DNA of 44,938 nucleotides from Bacteroidaceae bacterium (GTDB lineage: Bacteria; Bacteroidota; Bacteroidia; Bacteroidales; Bacteroidaceae), in the NCBI GenBank assembly GCA_030843315.1, contig JAUUPT010000034.1, positions 1 through 44,938 on the forward strand, in the 5' to 3' direction. Below the pieces are notes generated by a model. The model was not told where the DNA came from. It saw only the letters and a list, made by a program, of their open reading frames with translations, and ran no database searches. Numbering within the stretch: the first letter of the stretch is position 1; every line of letters begins with the position of its first letter. Positions 32,576-40,249 of the stretch are shown here, one piece after another. The position numbers were made by a program, and so were the translations under genes.

Positions 32576-33300
32576 GAAAGTATATAATGATGATGGCGGC
32601 GGTTCTTTGCGCCCTGCCAATGTCTGCAACCAATCCCCAAAACAACAAAATGAAAGAATTGAATGTAAAGAAAGTAAGTGCGGCAAACATCCCGGTAGAA
32701 TCGGTTCCCGCCTTGCTCGACGAAGAAAAAGTAGCTTTCCAGCCGGTGAATACGGTGAACTGGGAAGCATTCCCTTACCGCCCCGACGTAGAGTTCCGCA
32801 TTGCCCATACGGAAGATGCCATCTTGCTGCACTTCAAGGTAAAAGAAGCCAGTGTGCGCGCCGTAGCCGGCAAGGACAACGGTTCGGTGTGGGAAGATGC
32901 CTGCGTGGAGTTCTTCTCCGTGCCCGCCGCAGACGGAGTATATTATAATGTGGAGTGCAACTGTGCCGGCACACTGCTCATCGGCGCCGGCACCGGACGT
33001 GCCGACCGCCAACGCGCCCCGCAGGAAGTGCTCGACAAAGTGCAACGCTGGGCATCCCTGGGACGCGAAGCATTCGACGAAAGAGTAGGCGAACGCAGTT
33101 GGGAGGTAGCTCTCATCATCCCTTATTCCGCCTTTTTCCTGCACCACATCACTTCGCTGGACGGCAAAACGATTCGTGCCAACTTCTATAAGTGCGGTGA
33201 CAAGCTCCAGACTCCCCACTATCTTTCCTGGAATCCGATAGAACTGGAAAAGCCGAACTTCCATTGTCCGGAGTTCTTCGGTATGCTGAATTTCGAGTAA
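32566..33300 (+). CDS. Carbohydrate-binding family 9-like secreted protein
   Basis: The 244-residue protein begins inside the end of the kinase gene. MHLRKYIMMMAAVLCALPMS is a signal peptide, so the mature protein is exported. The beta-sandwich pattern fits CBM9-like proteins: FRIAHTEDAILLHFKVKEAS near residue 77-96, NGSVWEDACVEFFSVPAADG near 104-123, YYNVECNCAGTLLIG near 125-139, and SWEVALIIPYSAFF near 180. CBM9 modules bind sugar chain ends; here no enzyme domain is joined. Coupling to a sugar kinase suggests a role in the same glycan response. The overlap is 10 bases. Confidence 0.85.
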   Translation: MHLRKYIMMMAAVLCALPMSATNPQNNKMKELNVKKVSAANIPVESVPALLDEEKVAFQPVNTVNWEAFPYRPDVEFRIAHTEDAILLHFKVKEASVRAVAGKDNGSVWEDACVEFFSVPAADGVYYNVECNCAGTLLIGAGTGRADRQRAPQEVLDKVQRWASLGREAFDERVGERSWEVALIIPYSAFFLHHITSLDGKTIRANFYKCGDKLQTPHYLSWNPIELEKPNFHCPEFFGMLNFE

Positions 33301-33364
33301 AACAAAGGCATCCAAAAAGGCAACGCCTACCCCCATCCACAACCTCTTCTGAAGGGGGTGTTTC

Positions 33365-33445
33365 TCCGGCACCGGGGAGCAAGGGGTTCGGCACCGGGGA
33401 ACGACCCCTCCGACACCGGGGAACCCTGCCTTCCCCGGTGCCGAA
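33365..33445. repeat. Second 22-bp-period repeat array, last unit inverted
   Basis: TCCGGCACCGGGGAGC (33365), TTCGGCACCGGGGAAC (33387) and TCCGACACCGGGGAAC (33409) start exactly 22 bases apart. At 33431, again in phase, the unit appears as its reverse complement TTCCCCGGTGCCGAA. Spacers are six bases (AAGGGG, GACCCC, CCTGCC). It fills the gap between the convergent CBM9-like and M16 genes. Confidence 0.8.
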
Positions 33446-33464
33446 AAAACAGGGGAAGAAGAAT

Positions 33465-34709
33465 TCAGCGATAAATCAGTGTCGACAGGTAGTCTTCGGC
33501 AAACATTTCGTTCGCCACTTCCAATAACATTTCAGGAGTAAGCTGTTCGATGCGCTGGAAGACGGCTTCGGAAGCCTCGTACTTATGGTAGTGGAGGAAA
33601 GTCTTGCCCATGCCCAGAGCATTGTTTTCGTTATTATCCGAGGCTACGCCGATTTGCCCTATCAGTTGCTTCTTGGCAGCAGCAAGCTGGGAGGGCGTCA
33701 TGCGGAGGTCGCGCATTCGCTTCAGTTCCTTATACACCAGACGGGAGCAAAGGTCAATGTCATCGGGATCGCAGCCAAAGTAGATGCAGAAAATGCCGGT
33801 ATCGGTGTAGGAAGTGAGATTGGACTCCACGTTGTACACCAGGCCCCGGCGCTCGCGCAGTGACACGTTCAGGCGGCTGTTCATGCCGGGACCACCCAGG
33901 ATGTTGTTCAGCAGATAGAGCGCTGTGCGCTTTTCATCATAGGCATTGTAGCCACGCCCGCCAATCATTACATGAGCCTGGTGGGTATCTTTGGGCACCA
34001 CCAGATGCTTGGGAGCGTAGAGAGGGGGCAGCGTGCGATGATTATCCACCGTAACAGCCGGAATATCACCCAACAGTTTCTCCGCCCAACGTACAATCTG
34101 CCGGAAATCGATATCGCCCAGCACAAAGAACACCATATTGCCGGGATGGTAAAAGCGTGAAGTGAATGCCGCGGCATCTTCGCTACGGAACATTTTCAAC
34201 TGCTCGGGATTGCCCAGAATGTTACGCCCCAAGGGATGTCCCCGGAATATCAGGTCTTCAAAGTCGTCGAATATCAGTTCGGAGGGATTGTCCTCGTAGG
34301 ACTGTATCTCGTCGATGATGACTTCCGTTTCTTTTTCAATTTCGCGCTGCGGAAAGGTGGAATGGAATACAATATCCGTCAGCAGTTCAAAAGCCCGGCC
34401 GAAGTGTTCGGTGAGGAAAGCGGAGTAGACCATGGTTTCTTCCTTATTGGTATAGGCGTTGAGGTCGCCCCCTACGTTCTCCATGCGGTTCAGGATGTGC
34501 CACGCCTTGCGCTTGGTGGTACCTTTAAAGACAAGATGCTCCACAAAGTGCGCCATACCTTGCTCATTTTCAAGTTCATCACGCGTACCGGCATCAATGG
34601 CAAATCCACAATAAGCCACTTTGGTGGGCGATGGTTGGTGAATAATGCGCAGTCCGTTCGGCAAAGTATACTGATTGCAATCGGATGGTAATTCCTCTAA
34701 TCTCTTCAT
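33465..34709 (-). CDS. M16-family zinc metallopeptidase
   Basis: The 414-residue protein is a one-subunit M16B-type peptidase. The inverted zinc motif HFVEH (His54, Glu57, His58) is intact, with the third ligand Glu134 in EVIIDEI. GGDLNAYTNKEETMVYSAF (residues 80-98) is the usual segment after the metal site, and the C-terminal half carries the glycine-rich GGPGMNSRLNVSLRERRGLVY substrate arm near residues 270-290, a stretch typical of processing-peptidase-like proteins. No signal peptide is seen, so it is probably cytosolic. It may break down small peptides. The gene stands alone with its own -7 box. Confidence 0.94.
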   Translation of the reverse strand: MKRLEELPSDCNQYTLPNGLRIIHQPSPTKVAYCGFAIDAGTRDELENEQGMAHFVEHLVFKGTTKRKAWHILNRMENVGGDLNAYTNKEETMVYSAFLTEHFGRAFELLTDIVFHSTFPQREIEKETEVIIDEIQSYEDNPSELIFDDFEDLIFRGHPLGRNILGNPEQLKMFRSEDAAAFTSRFYHPGNMVFFVLGDIDFRQIVRWAEKLLGDIPAVTVDNHRTLPPLYAPKHLVVPKDTHQAHVMIGGRGYNAYDEKRTALYLLNNILGGPGMNSRLNVSLRERRGLVYNVESNLTSYTDTGIFCIYFGCDPDDIDLCSRLVYKELKRMRDLRMTPSQLAAAKKQLIGQIGVASDNNENNALGMGKTFLHYHKYEASEAVFQRIEQLTPEMLLEVANEMFAEDYLSTLIYR

Positions 34710-34736
34710 TCTTACGTTTCAAACTATTAGTGGGCG

Positions 34737-34744
34737 CAAAAATA
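34737..34744 (-). promoter_or_regulatory. -7 box for the M16 gene
   Basis: On the minus strand this reads TATTTTTG, matching TAnnTTTG, 27 bases upstream of the ATG at 34709. For the divergent SIS gene only a weak GATATTTG and a direct repeat TTGCAGATA/TTTGCAGATA (about 34774-34793) were seen. Confidence 0.55.
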
Positions 34745-34817
34745 CAATAAAACTTATTGCCATTTATGGAAAATTGCAGATATTTGCAGATACTAATCAC
34801 ATTAACGCATTGATATA

Positions 34818-35423
34818 ATGATTGAATCCATTCAAGAGCTTTTGCAGAAAGAAGCACAAGCCGTACTGAACATCCCCGTAACGGACGCTTATGAAAAAGC
34901 CGTAGAGCTTATCGTAGAGCAAGTGCACCGCAAAAGAGGCAAACTGGTGACTTCCGGCATGGGTAAGGCAGGACAGATAGCCATGAATATCGCTACCACC
35001 TTCTGCTCCACCGGCATCCCTTCCGTCTTTCTGCATCCCAGCGAAGCACAACACGGCGATCTCGGCATCCTTCAGGAGAACGATTTATTATTGCTTATCT
35101 CCAACTCGGGCAAGACTCGCGAGATTGTGGAACTGACCCGATTGGCACATAATCTGAACCCTGAGCTGAAGTTTATTGTTATAACGGGGAATCCGGACAG
35201 TCCCCTGGCGTGCGAATCCAATGTGTGCCTCAGCACCGGCAAGCCCCAGGAAGTCTGTGCACTGGGCATGACGCCCACCACCTCTACCACCGCCATGACC
35301 GTCATCGGCGATATCCTGGTGGTGCAAACCATGAAACAAACCGGATTTACTATTGAAGACTACTCCAAGCGTCACCACGGTGGTTACCTCGGAGAAAAAT
35401 CAAGATCATTATGCGAAAAGTAA
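34818..35423 (+). CDS. SIS-domain sugar-phosphate isomerase (KdsD-like, no CBS domains)
   Basis: The 201-residue protein is one SIS domain. TSGMGKAGQIAMNIATTFCS (near residues 42-61), HPSEAQHGDLGIL and LISNSGKTREIVEL match the arabinose-5-phosphate isomerase family KdsD/GutQ closely. It lacks the two CBS domains that follow in KdsD and so is about 120 residues shorter. Its end (residues about 195-201) overlaps the start of the PfkB kinase gene by 13 bases, showing tight coupling. The pair may interconvert and phosphorylate a pentose or hexose phosphate. Whether it makes arabinose-5-phosphate for Kdo or works in another sugar route cannot be decided. Confidence 0.87.
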   Translation: MIESIQELLQKEAQAVLNIPVTDAYEKAVELIVEQVHRKRGKLVTSGMGKAGQIAMNIATTFCSTGIPSVFLHPSEAQHGDLGILQENDLLLLISNSGKTREIVELTRLAHNLNPELKFIVITGNPDSPLACESNVCLSTGKPQEVCALGMTPTTSTTAMTVIGDILVVQTMKQTGFTIEDYSKRHHGGYLGEKSRSLCEK

Positions 35424-36346
35424 TCGGCATCGGAGAAACTATACTGGACATCATCTTCCGCGACGGGCAACCCACGGCTGCCGTACCGGGCGGATCGGTA
35501 TTCAACGGCATTGTCTCGCTGGGACGTGCGGGTGTTCCCATCTGTTTCATCAGCGAAACGGGCAACGACCACGTGGGCAATATCATCCTCAACTTCATGC
35601 GGGACAACAACATCTCTACCGAGCATGTCAATGTCTTCCCCGACGGGAAGTCGCCCGTATCGCTTGCCTTCCTCAACGACCGGAGCGACGCGGAATACAT
35701 CTTCTATAAAGACTATCCCAAGCAACGACTGGACATCGACTACCCCAAACTGGAAGAGGACGATATTGTAATCGTTGGCTCCTACTACGCCCTGAATCCT
35801 GTGCTGCGCGACAAAGTGCTGGAACTGCTGGACCAGGCGCGTGAGAAGAAGGCGATTGTGTATTACGACCCCAATTTCCGCTCTTCGCACAAGGAAGAAG
35901 CCATCAGGCTGGCTCCCACCATCATCGAGAACCTGGAATATGCCGACATCGTGCGCGGTTCGCAAGAAGACTTTTTCTATATGTACAACTTGCAGGATGC
36001 CGACAAAATATATAAAGATAAAATCAAATTCTATTGCTCCAACTTCCTTTGTACAGCAGGTGCCGAGGAGATTTCACTACGCACCGCCACCCTCTCCAAA
36101 GAGTACCCCATCCCACCGCTCGAAGCAGTGAGCACCATCGGTGCAGGCGACAACTTCAATGCCGGCATTATCTACGGTTTATTAAAATACGACGTACGCC
36201 ACGAAGACCTGAATACGATGGACGAGGCTATGTGGGACAAGGTTATCCGTTGTGGCATGATGTTCGCAGCCGAGGTATGCAAGAGCTTTAATAATTCAGT
36301 TTCAAGGGAGTTTGCAGAAAAATTAAACTTAGAAAAAGAAATATAA
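35411..36346 (+). CDS. PfkB-family carbohydrate kinase
   Basis: The 311-residue protein is a ribokinase-fold sugar kinase. The N-terminal glycine motif PGGSVFNGIVSLGRAGVP (residues 25-42) and the C-terminal STIGAGDNFNAGIIYGL with catalytic Asp247 are intact. YYDPNFRSSHKEEA lies near residue 152-165. Fructokinase-like and other PfkB members share these motifs and the substrate is not fixed. The start lies inside the SIS gene (13-base overlap), so the two proteins are probably made together and work on related sugar phosphates. Confidence 0.9.
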   Translation: MRKVIGIGETILDIIFRDGQPTAAVPGGSVFNGIVSLGRAGVPICFISETGNDHVGNIILNFMRDNNISTEHVNVFPDGKSPVSLAFLNDRSDAEYIFYKDYPKQRLDIDYPKLEEDDIVIVGSYYALNPVLRDKVLELLDQAREKKAIVYYDPNFRSSHKEEAIRLAPTIIENLEYADIVRGSQEDFFYMYNLQDADKIYKDKIKFYCSNFLCTAGAEEISLRTATLSKEYPIPPLEAVSTIGAGDNFNAGIIYGLLKYDVRHEDLNTMDEAMWDKVIRCGMMFAAEVCKSFNNSVSREFAEKLNLEKEI

Positions 36347-36385
36347 AACCTTCGTGCCTGCGGTATGCTCTGTAATGAAAAACCA

Positions 36386-36393
36386 TATATTTG
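36386..36393 (+). promoter_or_regulatory. -7 box for the tyrosine phosphatase gene
   Basis: TATATTTG matches TAnnTTTG, 30 bases before the ATG at 36424. Confidence 0.5.
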
Positions 36394-36423
36394 TGAGTAA
36401 CGACATTAGAGAGTTTACGAATT

Positions 36424-37485
36424 ATGCACAAAAATCTGTTGAACTTACTTGCTTTGGTAGTGCTGCTTCCTTCGTGTAGCGGCACCACCCCCCGCATATC
36501 CGTTGTGTGTGAAGAAAACAACGTGGGCAATTGCATTGTAAAATGGGAAATGGCTCCACTCCTCAAAGGGAATGTGAAAGTATACGCTTCAACAAACCCG
36601 GACCTCATCCCCGAAGATGTACCCGTAGCATTGGCAAACATCGCAGACCAACGGATGACGATTATCACCAACGACCCCACCCAGCGCTATTACTATACCC
36701 TTGTCTTCGGCGACAAATACCGCGTGAAGGTGGCTACCCGCAACATCAATATCCCCGGCATACAAAACTTCCGCGACTTGGGCGGATACCCTTCTTACTC
36801 GGATAAGAAGCTGGTACGGTGGGGTATGCTGTATCGCTCGGCCGAAATAGACAGTCTGGAGTGGTCGTCGCGCAGGGAGCTCAAAAACATCGGTATCAAA
36901 ACAATTATAGACTTACGCTCCACGGTTGAAACAAACAGGCAGCATCCGCTGCAACAAGAATTCAACACCGTTCACATCCCCATCAGAACCGGCGATATGG
37001 AAGAGATTCTGAAAGGCATTCAGGAACAGAAAATCAAGAGCGATACCGTATACCGGATGGTGGAGCGGATGAACCGCGAACTCATAAACAACTATACCAA
37101 GGAGTATCGCCAGATATTTGATATCCTGCTCGATAAGAACAACTATCCCGTAGTGATACACTGTTCTTCCGGCAAAGGACGTACGGGCATCGTGTCGGCG
37201 CTGATACTTGCCGCCCTCGGTGTAAACGCGGACATCATCATGGAAGACTACCGCCTCAGCAACGACTACTTCAATATCCCGACAGCATCCAAATATGCTT
37301 ACCAGCTTCCGACACGCTCGCAAGAGGCTATCACCACCATATTTTCTGCCCGCGAAGACTTCTTGAACGCCGCCAAAGAGGAAGCCGAGCGCAAATATGG
37401 AGACATAGGTACCTATCTGGAAAAAGGAATCGGGCTGACAAAAGAAGAAATTAAAACGCTCCGAAGTATCTTGTTGAGTGATTAA
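36424..37485 (+). CDS. Lipoprotein tyrosine/dual-specificity phosphatase
   Basis: The 353-residue protein begins with a lipoprotein signal (MHKNLLNLLALVVLLPSCSG, lipobox LPSC). A beta-rich N-terminal region of about 90 residues precedes a phosphatase domain of the Y_phosphatase3 type: IQNFRDLGGYPSYSDKKLV near residues 115-133, GMLYRSAEIDSL, and the P-loop HCSSGKGRTG with nucleophile Cys247 and Arg253. It would remove phosphate from tyrosine, serine or perhaps phosphoinositide or sugar substrates. As a lipoprotein it lies outside the cytosol, so a host or periplasmic target is likely. The gene stands alone, followed by an inverted repeat. Confidence 0.9.
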   Translation: MHKNLLNLLALVVLLPSCSGTTPRISVVCEENNVGNCIVKWEMAPLLKGNVKVYASTNPDLIPEDVPVALANIADQRMTIITNDPTQRYYYTLVFGDKYRVKVATRNINIPGIQNFRDLGGYPSYSDKKLVRWGMLYRSAEIDSLEWSSRRELKNIGIKTIIDLRSTVETNRQHPLQQEFNTVHIPIRTGDMEEILKGIQEQKIKSDTVYRMVERMNRELINNYTKEYRQIFDILLDKNNYPVVIHCSSGKGRTGIVSALILAALGVNADIIMEDYRLSNDYFNIPTASKYAYQLPTRSQEAITTIFSAREDFLNAAKEEAERKYGDIGTYLEKGIGLTKEEIKTLRSILLSD

Positions 37486-37488
37486 TAG

Positions 37489-37581
37489 TTAGTGATTAAT
37501 GATGAATGATGAGCGATTAATGAGTTGTTTTGATAAATATTGCACTCAAACAGCAACAAATCATTCATCATTAATCACTAA
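37489..37581. repeat. Perfect 22-bp inverted repeat between phosphatase and helicase genes
   Basis: The arms at 37489-37510 and 37560-37581 are exact reverse complements (22 bases, beginning TTAGTGATTAATGATGAATG) around a 49-base interior. The sequence is A+T-rich, full of TAA/TGA/ATG triplets, and lies upstream of the helicase -7 box. It may act as a terminator for the phosphatase or as a leader/operator element. Confidence 0.75.
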
Positions 37582-37596
37582 TCACCAAATTATCAC

Positions 37597-37604
37597 TATC
37601 TTTG
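37597..37604 (+). promoter_or_regulatory. -7 box for the DEAD-box helicase gene
   Basis: TATCTTTG matches TAnnTTTG, 31 bases before the ATG at 37636 and 15 bases after the inverted repeat. Confidence 0.6.
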
Positions 37605-37635
37605 CGCCCGAATTATTAAGATATACAAAGATTTA

Positions 37636-39597
37636 ATGAAGACATTTGAAGAGCTCGGTGTGTCGGCGGAGATACGCCGTGCCATTGAAGAGATGGGATT
37701 TGCGTGTCCCATGCCGGTACAGGAAGAAGTAATTCCCTACCTTTTAGGAGAAAATAATGATGTAGTAGCCCTTGCACAAACAGGAACAGGAAAGACCGCA
37801 GCGTTCGGTCTGCCGCTTATACAGAAGATTAACGTTAACAACAGAATTCCCCAATCACTTATTCTTTGCCCTACCCGCGAACTTTGTTTGCAGATAGCAG
37901 GCGACCTGAACGATTATTCCAAATACATCGATGGCTTGCGGGTATTGCCCGTATACGGCGGCTCGTCCATCGAAAGTCAGATACGCGCCCTGAAACGGGG
38001 CGTGCACATCATCGTAGCCACTCCGGGACGATTGCTGGACTTGATGGAGCGCAAGACCGTATCCCTCACCACCATCCAGAACGTCGTGATGGACGAAGCG
38101 GATGAAATGCTGAACATGGGATTTACGGACAGCATCAACGCCATCCTGGCCGACGTGCCGCAGGAGCGTAACACCTTGCTCTTCTCCGCCACTATGAGCC
38201 CGGAGATTGCACGTATATCCAAGAAGTACTTGCGCAATGCCAAGGAAATCACCATCGGACGCAAGAACGAAAGCACCAACAACGTACAGCATGTGGCGTT
38301 CACCGTCCATGCCAAAGACAAATATGCCGCGCTGAAGCGCATCGTGGATCACAACCCGCAGATATACGGCATCATCTTCTGCCGCACCCGTAAGGAGACA
38401 CAGGAAATAGCCGACAAGCTGATGCAGGAAGGCTACAACGCCGACTCCCTGCATGGCGAACTGAGCCAGGCACAACGCGACACCGTGATGCAGAAGTTCC
38501 GCATCCGCAACCTGCAACTGCTCGTTGCTACGGACGTTGCCGCCCGCGGACTGGATGTAGATGACCTGACACACGTCATCAACTACGGCCTGCCCGATGA
38601 TACCGAAAGTTATACCCACCGCAGCGGCCGTACGGGACGTGCCGGAAAGACCGGAACTTCCATCGCCATCATCAACCTGCGCGAGAAGGGTAAGATGCGC
38701 GAAATAGAGCGCATGATCGGCAAGAAGTTCATCGCCGGAGAAATGCCTACGGGCAAGCAAATCTGCGAGAAGCAGTTGCTCAAAGTAATCGACGAACTGG
38801 AAAAGGTAAAAGTAAACGAGGATGAGATAGCCGACTTCATGCCGGACATCTACCGCAAACTGGACTGGCTGAGCAAGGAAGACTTGATAAAGCGCATGGT
38901 TTCCCATGAGTTCAACCGCTTCCTGGATTACTACCGCAACCGCGAAGAGATAGAAATAGCCACCACCGCCGACCGTGGCGACCGCGCCGGACGTACCGGC
39001 GAACGTGGAGAACGTGGCGGACGCTCCGAAGGTGCCCGTCAAGCAGCACCGGGCTACACCCGCCTGTTCATCAACCTGGGCAAGATGGATAACTTCTTCC
39101 CCAGCGAACTGATCGGTCTCCTGAACGGTAACACCCGCGGACGCGTTGAACTGGGGCGCATCGACCTGATGCCGAAATTCTCTTTCTTCGAAGTAGAAGA
39201 GAAAGAAGCCGGCAACGTAGTGAAAGCACTGAACCGTGCCAGCTGGAACGGACGCAAGGTTTCTGTAGAAATAGCCGGAGAAGAAGGCAAGGACGCCCCT
39301 AAGGGCAGACGCAAAACCGAAGGTGGCGGCTACGGAAGAAAAGACTTCGACGGCAAGAAGCGCAGCTACAAGGACGACAAGCGCAGCGATGCTCCCGCCC
39401 GCCGCAACGACAAGCCCGAAAGCGCAGCAAGCGACAAGAAAAAGAGCAAACCCAGTCGCGAAGAACGTGGCTACACCAGCGCCCGCGGCAAGAAAGACGA
39501 CTGGAAGCAATTCTTCCAGGGAGAGAAAAGCGACTTCCGCGATGCCGAACCGGACTTCAGCGAAGAAGGCTGGGCAAGGCGGACGAAGAAGAAATAA
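37636..39597 (+). CDS. DEAD-box RNA helicase (DeaD/CsdA-like)
   Basis: The 653-residue protein shows the full set of motifs: Q motif with FACPMPVQEEVIP, Walker A AQTGTGKT (residues 47-54), PTREL (79-83), TPGR (129-132), DEAD (153-156), SAT (184-186), and HRSGRTGRAGK near 327-337. A RNA-binding domain of the DbpA type lies near residues 473-550 (GYTRLFINLGKMDNFF to WNGRKVSVEIAG). The last 100 residues are rich in Arg, Lys, Gly, Asp and Ser. Such helicases help ribosome assembly and mRNA turnover, often in the cold. It is monocistronic with its own promoter. The long basic tail is a low-complexity region that may bind RNA. Confidence 0.95.
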   Translation: MKTFEELGVSAEIRRAIEEMGFACPMPVQEEVIPYLLGENNDVVALAQTGTGKTAAFGLPLIQKINVNNRIPQSLILCPTRELCLQIAGDLNDYSKYIDGLRVLPVYGGSSIESQIRALKRGVHIIVATPGRLLDLMERKTVSLTTIQNVVMDEADEMLNMGFTDSINAILADVPQERNTLLFSATMSPEIARISKKYLRNAKEITIGRKNESTNNVQHVAFTVHAKDKYAALKRIVDHNPQIYGIIFCRTRKETQEIADKLMQEGYNADSLHGELSQAQRDTVMQKFRIRNLQLLVATDVAARGLDVDDLTHVINYGLPDDTESYTHRSGRTGRAGKTGTSIAIINLREKGKMREIERMIGKKFIAGEMPTGKQICEKQLLKVIDELEKVKVNEDEIADFMPDIYRKLDWLSKEDLIKRMVSHEFNRFLDYYRNREEIEIATTADRGDRAGRTGERGERGGRSEGARQAAPGYTRLFINLGKMDNFFPSELIGLLNGNTRGRVELGRIDLMPKFSFFEVEEKEAGNVVKALNRASWNGRKVSVEIAGEEGKDAPKGRRKTEGGGYGRKDFDGKKRSYKDDKRSDAPARRNDKPESAASDKKKSKPSREERGYTSARGKKDDWKQFFQGEKSDFRDAEPDFSEEGWARRTKKK

Positions 39598-39661
39598 CAC
39601 TCTATTGAAGCAATTCGACTAAAGTATATTAATTGAAATGTACTAATTGGAGTATCTCAAT

Positions 39662-39709
39662 TCCCCTCCTCCCGGGAGGAGGGGTGCCCAAAGGGCGGGG
39701 TGGTAGGAG
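39662..39709 (+). repeat. Left inverted repeat of the DUF559 cassette
   Basis: A G-rich 48-base element that itself contains the palindrome CCCCTCCTCCCGGGAGGAGG and the stretch GTGCCCAAAGGGC. Its reverse complement aligns with 40083-40134 over its whole length with a few substitutions and a small indel. Confidence 0.75.
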
Positions 39710-39732
39710 AAACACATCAAAAAACAAAGCCT

Positions 39733-40146
39733 ATGCAAACCCTCATGAACAAGTCCGAACTTATCGGCCTAAGGAAAGAACTCCGCAACCATTCCACCCT
39801 TGCCGAAGCAACCCTTTGGAAAATGTTGAAAGGAGCACAGATTGATAATTTAAAGTTCAGAAGGCAGCACAGTGTAGGTCCTTATATTCTTGATTTCTAT
39901 TGCCCGCAGATAAAGCTGGCGATAGAACTTGATGGAGAAATACATAATAGGCAAGCAGATTATGATCAACAACGCACTTACTTTCTGAATAAAGTAAAAG
40001 GAATAGAAGTGTTGCGTTTTGAAAATAGAATGGCACTTGAGGAACCGGAACGAATTCTGAAGGAAATAGAGGAATATGCTTCCTCCTACCACCTCCCCCC
40101 TACGGGGTACTCCTCCTCCCAGGAGGAGGAGGAGAATTTGAGATAG
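39733..40146 (+). CDS. DUF559 (Vsr/PD-(D/E)XK-like) endonuclease-domain protein
   Basis: The 137-residue protein starts at the ATG at 39733 (MQTLMNKSELIGLRKELRNH); an ATG at 39745 is also possible, and a GTG at 39700 lies in the left repeat. The DUF559 core is clear: LRNHSTLAEATLWKMLKG, KFRRQHSVGPYILDFYCPQI with Asp54, and KLAIELDGEIH with Glu65 and Asp67, the acidic residues of a very-short-patch-repair-like nuclease. The last 20 residues (from about 117, SSYHLPPTGYSSSQEEEENL) are encoded by the right inverted repeat and are not part of the conserved fold. It may be a single-gene mobile or homing-like unit. Its DNA target is unknown. Confidence 0.85.
   Translation: MQTLMNKSELIGLRKELRNHSTLAEATLWKMLKGAQIDNLKFRRQHSVGPYILDFYCPQIKLAIELDGEIHNRQADYDQQRTYFLNKVKGIEVLRFENRMALEEPERILKEIEEYASSYHLPPTGYSSSQEEEENLR
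40083..40134 (-). repeat. Right inverted repeat of the DUF559 cassette
   Basis: CTCCTACCACC at its left end is identical to the reverse complement of the left repeat's inner end, and the outer part again holds a CCTCCTCCC/GGAGGAGG palindrome. It overlaps the last codons of the DUF559 gene. Confidence 0.75.
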
Positions 40147-40213
40147 TCCTGCTATATATAGTCTTTATATAAGATAGTCCTTCTATAATAGTCTTTATAT
40201 AGGATAGTTCCTC
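40141..40213. repeat. A+T-rich tandem repeat, about 30-bp period
   Basis: Two copies start at 40141 and 40172 (AGATAGTCCT..., each ending ATAGTCTTTATATA) and a third, decayed copy starts near 40202 (GGATAGTTCCTC). The tract fills the gap between the DUF559 gene and the EamA start at 40250. Confidence 0.75.
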
Positions 40214-40249
40214 TTAATACTTTAAGATACTTATATATACTGATAAGCA

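Noticed and set aside
33365..33445. Rho-independent terminator for the CBM9-like or M16 gene
   Set aside because: Although units can pair, no U-run follows the stem on either transcript; the A-run lies on the wrong side for the plus strand.
37855..39600. 581-residue minus-strand frame opposite the helicase
   Set aside because: It lies over intact DEAD-box motifs; its Val/Ala/Phe-rich translation is typical of the antisense of G+C-biased codons.
40141..40213. A+T-rich tandem repeat as an origin or CRISPR
   Set aside because: Only two to three units, no spacers, no DnaA-box cluster or replication gene nearby.
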